Assembly (NCBI GenBank): GCA_964444885.1
Contig: CAYUIZ010000064.1
Location: 1-17,741 of the forward strand
Direction of reading: 5' to 3'
DNA length: 17,741 nt
Source: CAYRGQ01 sp964444885
GTDB lineage: Bacteria; Bacteroidota; Bacteroidia; Sphingobacteriales; Sphingobacteriaceae
In this document: piece after piece, positions 1-7,459 of the stretch
How the letters are laid out: each line of letters opens with the position of its first letter
Numbering within the stretch: the stretch's first letter is position 1
Translations under genes and position numbers: made by a program
Notes under the pieces: generated by a model
The model's input: only the letters and a program-made list of their open reading frames with translations
Database searches by the model: none
What the model was told of the DNA's origin: nothing

Positions 1-5
1 ATATT

Positions 6-641
6 ATGAGTTTAAGACTGGGGGATACCGCCCCGAATTTCCAAGCCAAAACAACGATTGGCGATATCGATTTCTACGAATACACAGAAGGCAGTTGGGC
101 CTTGCTGTTTTCGCATCCGGCTGATTATACGCCTGTGTGCACGACTGAGTTGGGGCGTACGGCCTTGCTGAAAAGCGAATTCGACAAGCGCGGCGTCAAA
201 GTGCTGGCACTGAGCGTCGACCCACTGGACCAGCACGTGGGCTGGATCGAAGACATCAACGAAACACAAAACACGGAAGTCAACTTTCCGCTGATCGCCG
301 ATGAAGACCGCAAGGTGTCCGAGCTCTATGGCATGATCCATCCGAACGCGTCGGCGACGGCGACGGTACGGTCGGTATTCATCATTGGGCCCGACCGCAA
401 GATCAAGCTGACGCTGACCTATCCAGCGTCTACAGGTCGAAATTTCCTGGAGATTCTGCGTGTGATTGACTCCCTGCAACTGACGGCGGATTACAGCGTG
501 GCGACGCCTGCCGATTGGAACCATGGCGACGATGTGATCGTGGTACCGGCTATCCCGACCGCGGAAATTCCGGAGAAGTTCCCCAAAGGGCACAAGATTA
601 TCAAGCCCTACCTGCGCACCACGCCGCAGCCCAATATTTAA
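6..641 (+). CDS. 1-Cys peroxiredoxin (Prx6 family)
   Basis: Thiol peroxidase expected to reduce hydrogen peroxide and organic hydroperoxides in the cytoplasm. The 211-residue protein has the N-terminal AhpC/TSA thioredoxin fold with the active-site segment HPADYTPVCTTE at residues 37-48; Cys45 is the peroxidatic cysteine and Arg122 (TVRSVF) is the likely partner arginine. Cys45 is the only cysteine, so no resolving cysteine exists in the chain and a 1-Cys mechanism is expected. Residues 165-211 form the C-terminal extension typical of Prx6 (ADWNHGDDVIVVP, then the KFPKGHK region), and the length matches that family. The gene starts 5 bases into the window, so its promoter is not visible. It ends at a hairpin and is convergent with the protease gene. 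Confidence 0.93.
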   Translation: MSLRLGDTAPNFQAKTTIGDIDFYEYTEGSWALLFSHPADYTPVCTTELGRTALLKSEFDKRGVKVLALSVDPLDQHVGWIEDINETQNTEVNFPLIADEDRKVSELYGMIHPNASATATVRSVFIIGPDRKIKLTLTYPASTGRNFLEILRVIDSLQLTADYSVATPADWNHGDDVIVVPAIPTAEIPEKFPKGHKIIKPYLRTTPQPNI

Positions 642-668
642 CGGGATTTCCCGAAACGGTTAGGGACA

Positions 669-707
669 AAAGGCGAGTGGCCACCTTTGGGGTAGCCACT
701 CGCCTTT
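669..707. terminator. Bidirectional hairpin terminator between convergent genes
   Basis: A perfect 13-bp inverted repeat (AAAGGCGAGTGGC at 669-681, its complement at 695-707) encloses a 13-nt loop. The stem sits 28 bp after the peroxiredoxin stop and 29 bp beyond the protease stop on the other strand. The arms end in short T-runs: three T on the plus strand and four on the minus strand. It probably ends both convergent transcripts. Confidence 0.75.
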
Positions 708-735
708 CTGTTTCACAAAGTCACTGTTTTGTATT

Positions 736-1836
736 TTAATACGTCTTTACCATGAAGACGTAGTCTTGGATGCGTTTTACTTGTTCGGTCCGGCTGAGTG
801 ATGCCAACGTATTCTTGCGGTTCAAGACGAGCGGGTGAGCCAGGGAATCAGCCGGTATGGTTTGGAGGCACCGTAGCAAGGCATCGGTCTTGATGGCAAA
901 CGACGCGCCGTCCAGTCCAGTTTGCTTGCCCCGGATAATTCCGATTACGTTGCCGTTGTAGTCGAGCAGCGGGCCACCGCTGTTGCCCGGATTAAGGGGG
1001 ATGGAAATTTGGTAAGCGGTCGTGTCGCCGAGGTAGCCCGTCCGCGAGCTGAGATAACCCTGCCCATACACCGGTTCATCCCGTGGGAACCCCAGCGTGT
1101 ACACCTCTTCGCCCAGCTCTGCCTCGGATTCTTTAAACGTATATGGCGTTTGCCGGAGTTTCCGGAAAGTCGTATCGTTAATATGCAGCAAAGCGATGTC
1201 CGAACCCGGATCGGTATAGACAACCTGTGCACGGTACGTGTCGCCGTTGGCGTGGTATAGGTGCACGGAGTCGGCATCCCGGACGACGTGGTAGTTGGTG
1301 ATCACATATCCCTCCGGCGCGACTACAAATCCGGTAGCACCGAATTGTCCTGGCGCGAATGCTTGGTTGACTTGTTCGTTATTTATGCTGCGGATGACCG
1401 CATTCTGGGCATGTACGTTCTGCTTGACGCTGTTCATCTCACGGCGCAAGGCGCTGAAGTTCGACGTGGTTTTGTCAATCGCCGAATAGTACCCGCTCAC
1501 CCATAGGGTGGAAAAAACAGCTAGGATGGCCACCGAAGCGGCAATGAGCGCGTTGATGCGGAACCTATTCCACAAGGAGATGATCGGTGTCTGCTGGCGG
1601 GCAAGCGATGCGGTCTCGTTGCGTTGCGTTGTTTCCTTCAACTGCTGCTTAAAGGCACTGCGCCGTCCGTGTTTTTTCAGCTGGGCCAAAAACTGGCGAT
1701 GCTGGTCCAAACGCTGCGCTTCCACGGGATGTTGTTCGCAATAAGACTCAAACGCCGCGCGTTGCTCCGCTGTCAATTCGTTTCGCAGATACCGATCCGC
1801 TAGATCCAAAAATTCGTGCTCACTCATCATGGTCAT
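736..1836 (-). CDS. Membrane-anchored trypsin-like (S1C) protease with anti-sigma-like N-terminus
   Basis: The chain has three parts. Residues 1-85 are a polar head with an anti-sigma-like pattern (ADRYLRNELTAEQRAAFE at 13-30, then a dpEl-type helix). Residues 95-117 are a single membrane span. After a possible coiled coil at 122-155 comes a DegP-like chymotrypsin fold with a complete triad: His183 in NYHVV, Asp213 in DIALL and Ser286 in GNSGGPL. No PDZ domain follows. The topology puts the head in the cytoplasm and the protease in the periplasm. The start overlaps the ECF sigma gene by 17 nt; ATG codons at 1830 and 1827 are alternatives (overlaps of 11 and 8 nt). Translational coupling suggests the head binds that sigma factor, but this is inferred. 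The protease family call is firm; the anti-sigma role is not proven. Confidence 0.85.
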   Translation of the reverse strand: MTMMSEHEFLDLADRYLRNELTAEQRAAFESYCEQHPVEAQRLDQHRQFLAQLKKHGRRSAFKQQLKETTQRNETASLARQQTPIISLWNRFRINALIAASVAILAVFSTLWVSGYYSAIDKTTSNFSALRREMNSVKQNVHAQNAVIRSINNEQVNQAFAPGQFGATGFVVAPEGYVITNYHVVRDADSVHLYHANGDTYRAQVVYTDPGSDIALLHINDTTFRKLRQTPYTFKESEAELGEEVYTLGFPRDEPVYGQGYLSSRTGYLGDTTAYQISIPLNPGNSGGPLLDYNGNVIGIIRGKQTGLDGASFAIKTDALLRCLQTIPADSLAHPLVLNRKNTLASLSRTEQVKRIQDYVFMVKTY

Positions 1837-2419
1837 TACGCTCTTTATTGGCGGTAAAAAACAATCTCTTCAATCGTTGCAGGCATTTGTATTTTTGGTT
1901 TTTGGCATTGTCCGCGTTGGTGTAGCCAAACTTGTCGCAAATTTCCTGCATCGACAAATTCGAAATATAGAAGTCCAGGATGATCGTCTTGCAGGGTTCG
2001 CCCAGCTGCTCGAGCGCGCCGTCCATCCGAACGAAATCGGCGTCTTCCTTTTGATGCCGCTCCACGTCCTCGTCCACCGGCAGGCGGTCTTCGTAGTCGG
2101 TCACGTCCGTGAACGAGCGGTGTAGCTGCGCCAGTTGCTTAAGCCATAACCGCCGGCAAACGGCGTATAGGTATGTTTTTAACCGGCTGCTTAATCCGAA
2201 CTCGGGATCCTGCGCGCGGTCGTACAATACCATCACTGCCTCTTGGAAGATATCCTTCGCCTCGTCCTCACTACCGTTATTCGTGACGACCAAATGGAAT
2301 ACCATTGGGAAATACTCGTCGTATAACGATTGGATGGTAAGGCTGTCGCCCCGGCGGAGACCAGCGAGTAGCGCCTCATCGTCTTGGCTTCCCGTTGTTG
2401 GCTTGCTATATTTCTTCAC
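1820..2419 (-). CDS. ECF-type RNA polymerase sigma factor
   Basis: The 199-residue protein has sigma-70 region 2 at about 28-98 (DEAKDIFQEAVMVLYDRA, then SRLKTYLYAVCRRLWLKQL) and region 4 at about 133-188 (LGEPCKTIILDFYISNLSMQEI followed by a helix-turn-helix). The region 4 segment GYTNADNAKNQKYKCLQRLK is typical of the Bacteroidota ECF groups that carry an N-A-K pattern in the recognition helix. The start is a GTG at 2419; a stop codon lies two codons upstream in frame, and the next ATG would cut into region 2, so GTG is preferred. The gene is first in a two-gene minus-strand operon and overlaps the membrane protease gene. It probably directs RNA polymerase to envelope-stress or other surface-related genes, but the target set is unknown. 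Confidence 0.9.
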   Translation of the reverse strand: MKKYSKPTTGSQDDEALLAGLRRGDSLTIQSLYDEYFPMVFHLVVTNNGSEDEAKDIFQEAVMVLYDRAQDPEFGLSSRLKTYLYAVCRRLWLKQLAQLHRSFTDVTDYEDRLPVDEDVERHQKEDADFVRMDGALEQLGEPCKTIILDFYISNLSMQEICDKFGYTNADNAKNQKYKCLQRLKRLFFTANKERNDHDE

Positions 2420-2434
2420 TTGTTAATACGGAAA

Positions 2435-2448
2435 TTACTAAATAGTAA
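2435..2448. promoter_or_regulatory. Perfect palindrome upstream of the ECF sigma gene
   Basis: TTACTA-AA-TAGTAA is a perfect 6-bp inverted repeat with a 2-bp spacer. It begins 16 bp upstream of the GTG start of the sigma factor, where the promoter should lie. It could be an operator or an autoregulatory element. No convincing TTTG/TAnnTTTG promoter overlaps it. An AT-rich 14-mer could also arise by chance. Confidence 0.35.
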
Positions 2449-2691
2449 CCCAATGAATGTGGTGATTTTACGTGCGCTCTTGCCTTTCTGTCGCGAAGAC
2501 AAACCTACGGAAAAATTTGTGCAAGTATGGCGTGGTGGTCATCCGCCTCGGGCTCCTTTTTTACCCGCTTCATGCGCTTGGGAGTTGGTCGGCGCACGAT
2601 GCCAGTGGCCTTCTTTTTCGGCGGTTTTTGATTTTAGCCGTTTTTCTGGCCGGAACCTGTTGCCACAATAGGATTTTCCCCCGCATTTGGC

Positions 2692-2699
2692 TAAGTTTG
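2692..2699 (+). promoter_or_regulatory. Bacteroidota -7 element (TAAGTTTG)
   Basis: TAAGTTTG matches the TAnnTTTG -7 consensus of Bacteroidota primary promoters exactly. It lies 30 bp upstream of the polyprenyl synthase ATG, giving a leader of roughly 25 nt. I see no TTTG -33 box at 19-21 bp upstream, so the call rests on the -7 element and position alone. Confidence 0.4.
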
Positions 2700-2729
2700 C
2701 CCCTATTCTAGCGATATAAATAGCGATAC

Positions 2730-3713
2730 ATGTATCCCATCCCCATCCTCCAGGAACGCATCCGCGAAGCTGTCGAAACACTTGGCATTCCCGACACTCC
2801 ATCCACGTTGTACGACCCAATTCGTTATATTCTCGATATGGGTGGCAAGCGCATTCGGCCCATGATGGCATTGTTGGCTGCGAATTTGTTCGGCGAATTG
2901 GATGAAGCGTGCGAGCGCGCCATGCCCGCAGCAATGGCTGTGGAGCTTTTCCATAATTCGACACTGATGCACGATGATATCCTGGACGACGCACCCTTGC
3001 GGCGAGGTAAGCCCTCTGTTCACGAAAAATGGGACATCAATACCGCGATTCTCTCGGGTGACGTGACGCTAGTTTTCGCCTATCTGCAATTGGCAAAGTC
3101 GGATCCGGCTCGGCTGCCGGCATTGCTCGATGTATTTAACCGGGTCGTCTTGGAAGTCTGCGAGGGGCAACAACTCGATATGGATTATGAGAAGCAGCCT
3201 CGTGTGACGATTGACGAATACGTCGATATGATCCGGATGAAAACTTCTGTCTTGCTAGGCGGTGCTGCTGAGCTGGGCGCGCTCGCCATGGGGGCGTCTG
3301 CATCCGACATACGCGATATTGGGAATTTTGGCATTTACGTAGGCATTGCCTTCCAGTTGCAGGACGATATCCTTGACGTGTTTGGCAATCCGGACACCTT
3401 TGGCAAGCAGTTGGGCGGGGATATCCTGGCCAACAAGAAGACCTATTTGCTCATAAAGGCACTCGAACTGGCGAAAAACGAAGATAAGGATGAATTGGAA
3501 GGCCTGTTATCCGGAACGGATTTGGCTCCCGAGGATAAGGTGAACCGTGTCAAGGCTTTATACGAACGGCTCAACGTGCTGCGGGAAGCGCAGGGTGCAA
3601 TGGACGCATTTAGCGCGCGTGCATTTGAAGCGCTGGACCGTGTATCGGTCAGTGAAGAGCGGAAAGCCGCCTTGCGCGCGCTCGCCCGCCAGCTCTTGGT
3701 GAGGCAACATTAG
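2730..3713 (+). CDS. Polyprenyl diphosphate synthase (trans-isoprenyl, likely octaprenyl type)
   Basis: Cytoplasmic prenyltransferase that condenses isopentenyl diphosphate with an allylic diphosphate to make the side chain of menaquinone. The 327-residue chain has both aspartate-rich motifs: the first at 82-87 (DDILDD, followed by RRG at 91-93) and the second at 212-216 (DDILD). Conserved GGKRIRP (38-44) and GQQLDM (146-151) are also present, as are KTSVLL (171-176) and GDILANKKTYL (230-240). The residues before the first motif are small or polar (N76 S77 T78 L79 M80), consistent with a long-chain product, but chain length cannot be read with certainty. The gene appears to be transcribed alone; the downstream nitrilase is 141 bp away. 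Confidence 0.92.
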   Translation: MYPIPILQERIREAVETLGIPDTPSTLYDPIRYILDMGGKRIRPMMALLAANLFGELDEACERAMPAAMAVELFHNSTLMHDDILDDAPLRRGKPSVHEKWDINTAILSGDVTLVFAYLQLAKSDPARLPALLDVFNRVVLEVCEGQQLDMDYEKQPRVTIDEYVDMIRMKTSVLLGGAAELGALAMGASASDIRDIGNFGIYVGIAFQLQDDILDVFGNPDTFGKQLGGDILANKKTYLLIKALELAKNEDKDELEGLLSGTDLAPEDKVNRVKALYERLNVLREAQGAMDAFSARAFEALDRVSVSEERKAALRALARQLLVRQH

Positions 3714-3854
3714 TACGGTTTTTGCACGGCATACCACGAATACATCAGAAACCTTACCTGCGGGCGCCCAAGTTTTGCAAATATTTGTTAAACTTGTGTA
3801 TTGGCTCGGTGCATTCGGCGACCGAAAGCACCAAAGGTAATCTTATGATAGGCA

Positions 3855-4634
3855 ATGGAACCGCTAAAAATTACGACTTTTCAGGCTTACCTGTTCTGGG
3901 AGAATATCGAAAAGAACCTAAGCAACATCTCGCTGAAACTTTCTACGATTCGTGAAAAGACCGACTTGATCATCTTGCCGGAAATGTTCAATTCCGGATT
4001 TACCAACAACGTGGAGAAATGTGCGGAAACCATGGACGGGCGAACCATGCATTGGATGCTGGAAACGGCACAGCAATATGATTGCGTGGTGACGGGGAGC
4101 CTGATTATCGAGGAAAACGGCAAGTACTACAACCGGTTGGTGTGGATGAACAAAGACGGCAACTTCGTGAAATATGACAAGCGCCACCTGTTTGGCATGG
4201 CGAAGGAAGATGCCGTATTCACCCCCGGCAACAAGCGGGTAATCGTCGATTTGAACGGCTGGAAGATCTGTCCGATGATTTGTTATGACCTGCGTTTTCC
4301 GGTGTGGTCGCGCAATATGCGGGGCGCGTATGACTTGTTGCTGTATGTAGCTAGCTGGCCAGACCGGCGCTCGGCGCACTGGCGTAGCCTGATTCCGGCC
4401 CGCGCTATTGAAAATCAGGCTTTTGTTATCGGTGTTAACCGCGTCGGGCACGATGGTAACGAAGTGTATTATTCCGGGGGGTCCATGTGCATATCGCCCA
4501 TGGGAGACGTGGTTTACTACAAGCCGGAGTACGAAGATATGTACACCTTCACCATTTATCCGAAAGATCTAGCGCACGCTCGCGAAGCCCTGCCTTTCCT
4601 TAAGGACGCGGACGACTTTGACCTTCATATCTAA
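3855..4634 (+). CDS. Carbon-nitrogen hydrolase, omega-amidase (YafV/Nit2-like)
   Basis: Nitrilase-superfamily amidase of 259 residues with the full triad: Glu43 in LPEMFNSGF, Lys109 in KYDKRHLF and Cys143 in PMICYDLRFP. The KRHLFGMA signature and the length fit the YafV/Nit2 branch, which hydrolyses alpha-ketoglutaramate and related omega-amides formed by glutamine transaminases (metabolite repair and methionine salvage). The enzyme is cytoplasmic; no signal peptide or membrane span is seen. The ATG at 3855 gives the usual MKIT-like first beta strand (MEPLKITTFQAYLFW). The assignment to omega-amidase rather than another aliphatic amidase is by motif similarity only. Confidence 0.85.
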   Translation: MEPLKITTFQAYLFWENIEKNLSNISLKLSTIREKTDLIILPEMFNSGFTNNVEKCAETMDGRTMHWMLETAQQYDCVVTGSLIIEENGKYYNRLVWMNKDGNFVKYDKRHLFGMAKEDAVFTPGNKRVIVDLNGWKICPMICYDLRFPVWSRNMRGAYDLLLYVASWPDRRSAHWRSLIPARAIENQAFVIGVNRVGHDGNEVYYSGGSMCISPMGDVVYYKPEYEDMYTFTIYPKDLAHAREALPFLKDADDFDLHI

Positions 4635-4667
4635 TCCGGGTATCCGCGTGACGCTTTTCGTATCGTG

Positions 4668-5066
4668 TTATTTATACGGGCGGTCGAGAATGACCGCGTG
4701 AATAACCGCTTCCCGAAGGTCGAATCCCGTCTCGCTACTACTGCTCTGTTCATCACCATCTTCATCCGTCACTTCAACGCGCTTCAGTAGGTTGGGGTGG
4801 CTACGCCTGGCGCGTTGCCTGGCCTGCTGGGACAGTTGGTCCTCGTCCATAAACCCAGCATATTCCTGATAGCGTGCCGGAATGGGCTCGGGCGCTGGCA
4901 GGGTGGTCGGGATCACATCCGCTACGGGGCGTTCTTCCCGCCGTTGCTGTGGAGGGCGTTGGCCCGGATTGCGCTTGCGCGCCTTCTCTTGCTCCTTTTG
5001 GTAGTTGTGGTACGCTTGGTAGCCGAAGACGATAGCCGCAATGAGGATGGGAATAAACTGTTCCAT
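4668..5066 (-). CDS. Small single-span membrane protein, unknown function
   Basis: I start this gene at the ATG at 5066 (132 residues, MEQFIPILIAAIVFGYQAY) because that places a hydrophobic span right at the N-terminus. An upstream in-frame ATG at 5105 would add 13 residues before it. Residues 3-19 form one membrane span. A highly basic stretch follows (QKEQEKARKRNPGQ), then a proline- and glutamine-rich linker, an acidic patch with a serine run (EDGDEQSSSSE) and a short C-terminal segment (FDLREAVIHAVILDRPYK) that looks like a conserved docking helix. The positive-inside rule places the bulk in the cytoplasm. I recognise no family. It is convergent with the amidase and divergent from the ECF sigma factor at 5187. 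Confidence 0.65.
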   Translation of the reverse strand: MEQFIPILIAAIVFGYQAYHNYQKEQEKARKRNPGQRPPQQRREERPVADVIPTTLPAPEPIPARYQEYAGFMDEDQLSQQARQRARRSHPNLLKRVEVTDEDGDEQSSSSETGFDLREAVIHAVILDRPYK

Positions 5067-5186
5067 GGTATAAAGGTAAGGAATATGCGTTAGATTTGAC
5101 AGCATGTTTGTTCATAAACAGCCATATGCCCCATTATGTAACAAAACGGCATTGAGGTGGTCTTAATCAGAGTGCATTGAACGTCG

Positions 5187-5684
5187 ATGGAGAATCAGCA
5201 ACTCTTATTCAAGCGGGTATTTGAGGAAAACTCGAAGCGGGTTTACCACTTATGCTATGGTTATACCGGCGATGCGGATTCGGCGAATGACCTGATGCAG
5301 GAAACCTTTATCAAGGTGTGGCAAAACCTGGACAAGTTCCGGCAGCAGTCCCAAGTGTCTACATGGATTTACCGGATAGCCGTGAACACCTGTTTGTCCT
5401 ACCTGCGCAAAGCAAAACGGCGGGCGACGGATGAGCTCAATGACCACATTGTCGAGAACTATACGGAAGAACCCTCTGAAAAGCAGGAGCAAATCGCTTT
5501 GCTGTATAAATCCATTTCGCAATTGGAGGAAAACGAACGTATTATCATCACAATGGTTCTGGATGAGGTGCCCTACCCCGAAATTGCCGAGATCGCGGGT
5601 ATATCAGAGGGCAATCTTCGTGTGCGAATACATCGTATCAAGCACAAGTTGACTGAAATTTATAACAGAAATGAAAGCATTTGA
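5187..5684 (+). CDS. ECF-type RNA polymerase sigma factor
   Basis: A compact 165-residue sigma factor. Region 2 covers about 8-80 with the core-binding and -10 recognition segments (ANDLMQETFIKVWQNLDKF at 33-51, then STWIYRIAVNTCLSYLRK at 58-75). Region 4 covers about 105-160 (LEENERIIITMVLDEVPYPE, then AEIAGISEGNLRVRIHRIK as the helix-turn-helix). The length and lack of extra domains are normal for this class. Its 3' end overlaps the next gene by 14 nt, so the two are probably translationally coupled. It is not closely similar to the ECF factor at 1820-2419, so this is a separate regulatory unit. No clear promoter was found in the 120 bp upstream. Confidence 0.92.
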   Translation: MENQQLLFKRVFEENSKRVYHLCYGYTGDADSANDLMQETFIKVWQNLDKFRQQSQVSTWIYRIAVNTCLSYLRKAKRRATDELNDHIVENYTEEPSEKQEQIALLYKSISQLEENERIIITMVLDEVPYPEIAEIAGISEGNLRVRIHRIKHKLTEIYNRNESI

Positions 5685-6267
5685 GGAAATTCAGCAGCTT
5701 TGGAACAACCGGCAAGATACACCCAAGGTGGATTTTGACGAGTTGATGAAGAATGTGAAGGGGAGCAGGAAAGCGCTGGCCGCCAAGTTTATGTGGCAAT
5801 GCGTGACGATCGGAATCGCCGTTGTCGTTCTGGTCGCAATAGCGGTGCTGGTCAATTTCGTGACATGGACGGCCTACGCCGGAATTTGGATTATCGTCGG
5901 GTGCTTGATTTATTACCTCGCGAATCAGTTTAGTGATTACCGGTCGATGGAGCGGAGCGAAACGCTATTTGCGACACCGCAAAAATACATCACGTACCTC
6001 AAGGCGTTCCAAGAACGTCGAAACCGGTTCAACACCTATAATTTTGCCATCTACGAAGCCTGCGTAGGCTTAGCTATTGCTTTGTACGCCATTGAGTTTT
6101 ACTATTTGCTGCCCGTGCTGGTGTTCACGGCATTCGTCGGATTCGTGGTCATCTGGTTTCTCATCTGCCACTTCGTGTTTATGAAGCGGTATATACGTAG
6201 CGAGAACGACCGTATCGAAGCCATGATTGACCATCTGCAGCGCATCGCCCGTCAATTTGACGAGTAG
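5671..6267 (+). CDS. Four-span membrane protein coupled to ECF sigma factor, possible anti-sigma
   Basis: The 198-residue protein has a short soluble N-terminus (1-40: MKAFEEIQQLWNNR, then DFDELMKN), two membrane spans at about 43-64 and 67-85, a basic cytoplasmic loop (FSDYRSMERSETLF through FQERRNRFN), two more spans at about 125-145 and 148-170, and a charged C-terminal helix. The start overlaps the sigma gene. In Bacteroidota such membrane proteins encoded right after ECF sigma factors often act as anti-sigma factors, but I see neither a zinc-binding HxxxCxxC motif nor another known anti-sigma domain. The role is therefore inferred from position. The gene ends 17 bp from the convergent histidine kinase. 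Confidence 0.75.
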   Translation: MKAFEEIQQLWNNRQDTPKVDFDELMKNVKGSRKALAAKFMWQCVTIGIAVVVLVAIAVLVNFVTWTAYAGIWIIVGCLIYYLANQFSDYRSMERSETLFATPQKYITYLKAFQERRNRFNTYNFAIYEACVGLAIALYAIEFYYLLPVLVFTAFVGFVVIWFLICHFVFMKRYIRSENDRIEAMIDHLQRIARQFDE

Positions 6268-6284
6268 CACCCTTCGCTTGGGCG

Positions 6285-7457
6285 TTACCCATTTCGGTCT
6301 CCATTCGCGGCATTCGGGTCGTTATTGACAGCAATGCCTATCTCGCTTTCGTTTAATTGGATGACGATCTTCGCGATAAAGACATTTTCATTCATGACCG
6401 TCGTTACCGAGTTCCTTCCCTTATAGACCGTTTCTATCCGTTTGATGATGTTGGCCAGGCCGGTTTTCGTGCTTGGGGAAGCAGGGCCGGATAGGCTGGC
6501 GTGATTTTCCGTCGCTATGGTCAAGGTAGTGCCATCCAGGCGGACATCGATCAGCGCGGGCCGGTAAAGGTCGCCGTGTTTGAACATGTTCTCCACGAGC
6601 GTCAATAGGATGAGCGGGATGGTCTTGACATGCTCAGGCTGTCCCGCGACGCGAAGTTCCAGTTTCAGTTTGTTGCTAAACCGCAGTTGGTTGAGCGCGA
6701 TGAGATTGGCCGTCTGCTTGATTTCGTCACCGAGGGTAATCAGCCCGAGGCTGTCTTTGGAGGGTTCGAGCGCATAGCGCATGATATCCGCGAGGAGCAT
6801 AATGGCCTCTTCGGCGTCGTCGGGATTGTGCCGGGCGGCGTAGTTCACAAAGCTCAGCGTGTTGTAGAGCAGGTGGGGGTTGATCTGCGCACGCAGGTAA
6901 TCCTGCTCGATACGCAAGAGGTTTGTTTCCAGTTCTTTGTTGGCAATGATTTGGTCGAAATGCTTGATTTCCGCTTCGCGTGCAGCACGTTGCCCGCGCA
7001 TGTATCTCGTCAGGAAAAAGTAGCCGGTGCTATACAAAAAGTACGGGAGCACGGGCATGACGAAATACTCGAGATAAGCCACGTCAAACACCAAGGCGCT
7101 GACTACCTCGGCCAGCGTGTGACCCGTCACCACAAACTGTATATGGCCCATGATGATCTCGGCCAGGATGTAGAGCAGCGACACCGCAATCAGTTCGAGG
7201 ATGATGAATAACGGTAGTTTCCAAAAAACATGCTGCTTGCTTGCCAGCGCGATAGGCAAAGCGAGATAGGCATGCGCGTAGAAAAAGGCGATATTGATAA
7301 GGAAGAAGTGGAAGAAATTCGCAGACATGTCCATGTCGTCCGGAAATATCTGGGCGTAGGTCATCTCGTAAGCGATGTACAATGTCCAGCAAAGGACGTG
7401 GGCTCCGATAATCCGTAGCTTGGGTCTGCGCACGTGTGTTGGGGTAGTTTCTGCCAC
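6285..7457 (-). CDS. LytS-type sensor histidine kinase
   Basis: The 390-residue kinase has four predicted membrane spans in its first 150 residues (about 17-35, 48-68, 78-105 and 122-151) and no large extracellular domain, so it may sense something within or at the membrane. A coiled linker (160-188) leads to the His_kinase domain: phosphoacceptor His195 in QINPHLLYNTL, then the HATPase domain with the N box Asn290 (LVENMFKHG) and a G box near 332-341 (TGLANIIKRI). This is the LytS/YehU class, which pairs with LytTR regulators. The gene follows its regulator by 2 bp on the same strand. Its C-terminal tail (370-390) is asparagine-rich and outside the catalytic core. Confidence 0.93.
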   Translation of the reverse strand: MAETTPTHVRRPKLRIIGAHVLCWTLYIAYEMTYAQIFPDDMDMSANFFHFFLINIAFFYAHAYLALPIALASKQHVFWKLPLFIILELIAVSLLYILAEIIMGHIQFVVTGHTLAEVVSALVFDVAYLEYFVMPVLPYFLYSTGYFFLTRYMRGQRAAREAEIKHFDQIIANKELETNLLRIEQDYLRAQINPHLLYNTLSFVNYAARHNPDDAEEAIMLLADIMRYALEPSKDSLGLITLGDEIKQTANLIALNQLRFSNKLKLELRVAGQPEHVKTIPLILLTLVENMFKHGDLYRPALIDVRLDGTTLTIATENHASLSGPASPSTKTGLANIIKRIETVYKGRNSVTTVMNENVFIAKIVIQLNESEIGIAVNNDPNAANGDRNG

Positions 7458-7459
7458 GC

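Larger units (their letters stand above)
2420..2729. other. 310-bp divergent intergenic region
   Basis: This spacer separates the minus-strand sigma/protease operon from the plus-strand polyprenyl synthase. It holds the palindrome near 2435 and a -7-like element near 2692. Open frames crossing it (for example plus strand 2472-2711) have cysteine- and arginine-rich translations without a recognisable domain and no ribosome-binding site, so I call no gene here. Confidence 0.6.

Noticed and set aside
12..593. 193-codon minus-strand open frame opposite the peroxiredoxin
   Set aside because: The translation is arginine- and histidine-rich without a domain, and the plus frame has the full peroxiredoxin motif.
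2472..2711. 79-codon plus-strand open frame before the polyprenyl synthase
   Set aside because: It looks like a possible short membrane protein, but it has no ribosome-binding site or family resemblance and covers the likely promoter at 2692.
3722..3955. 77-codon open frame overlapping the start of the amidase gene
   Set aside because: It runs out of frame into the well-supported nitrilase coding region and has no recognisable features.
5149..5180. Direct repeat GCATTGA (5149-5155 and 5174-5180) before the second ECF sigma gene
   Set aside because: It is short, 25 bp apart and matches no promoter class I know; it is likely chance.
6630..7211. 193-codon plus-strand open frame opposite the histidine kinase
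   Set aside because: The minus frame carries all the kinase motifs; the plus frame has none and follows from codon bias.
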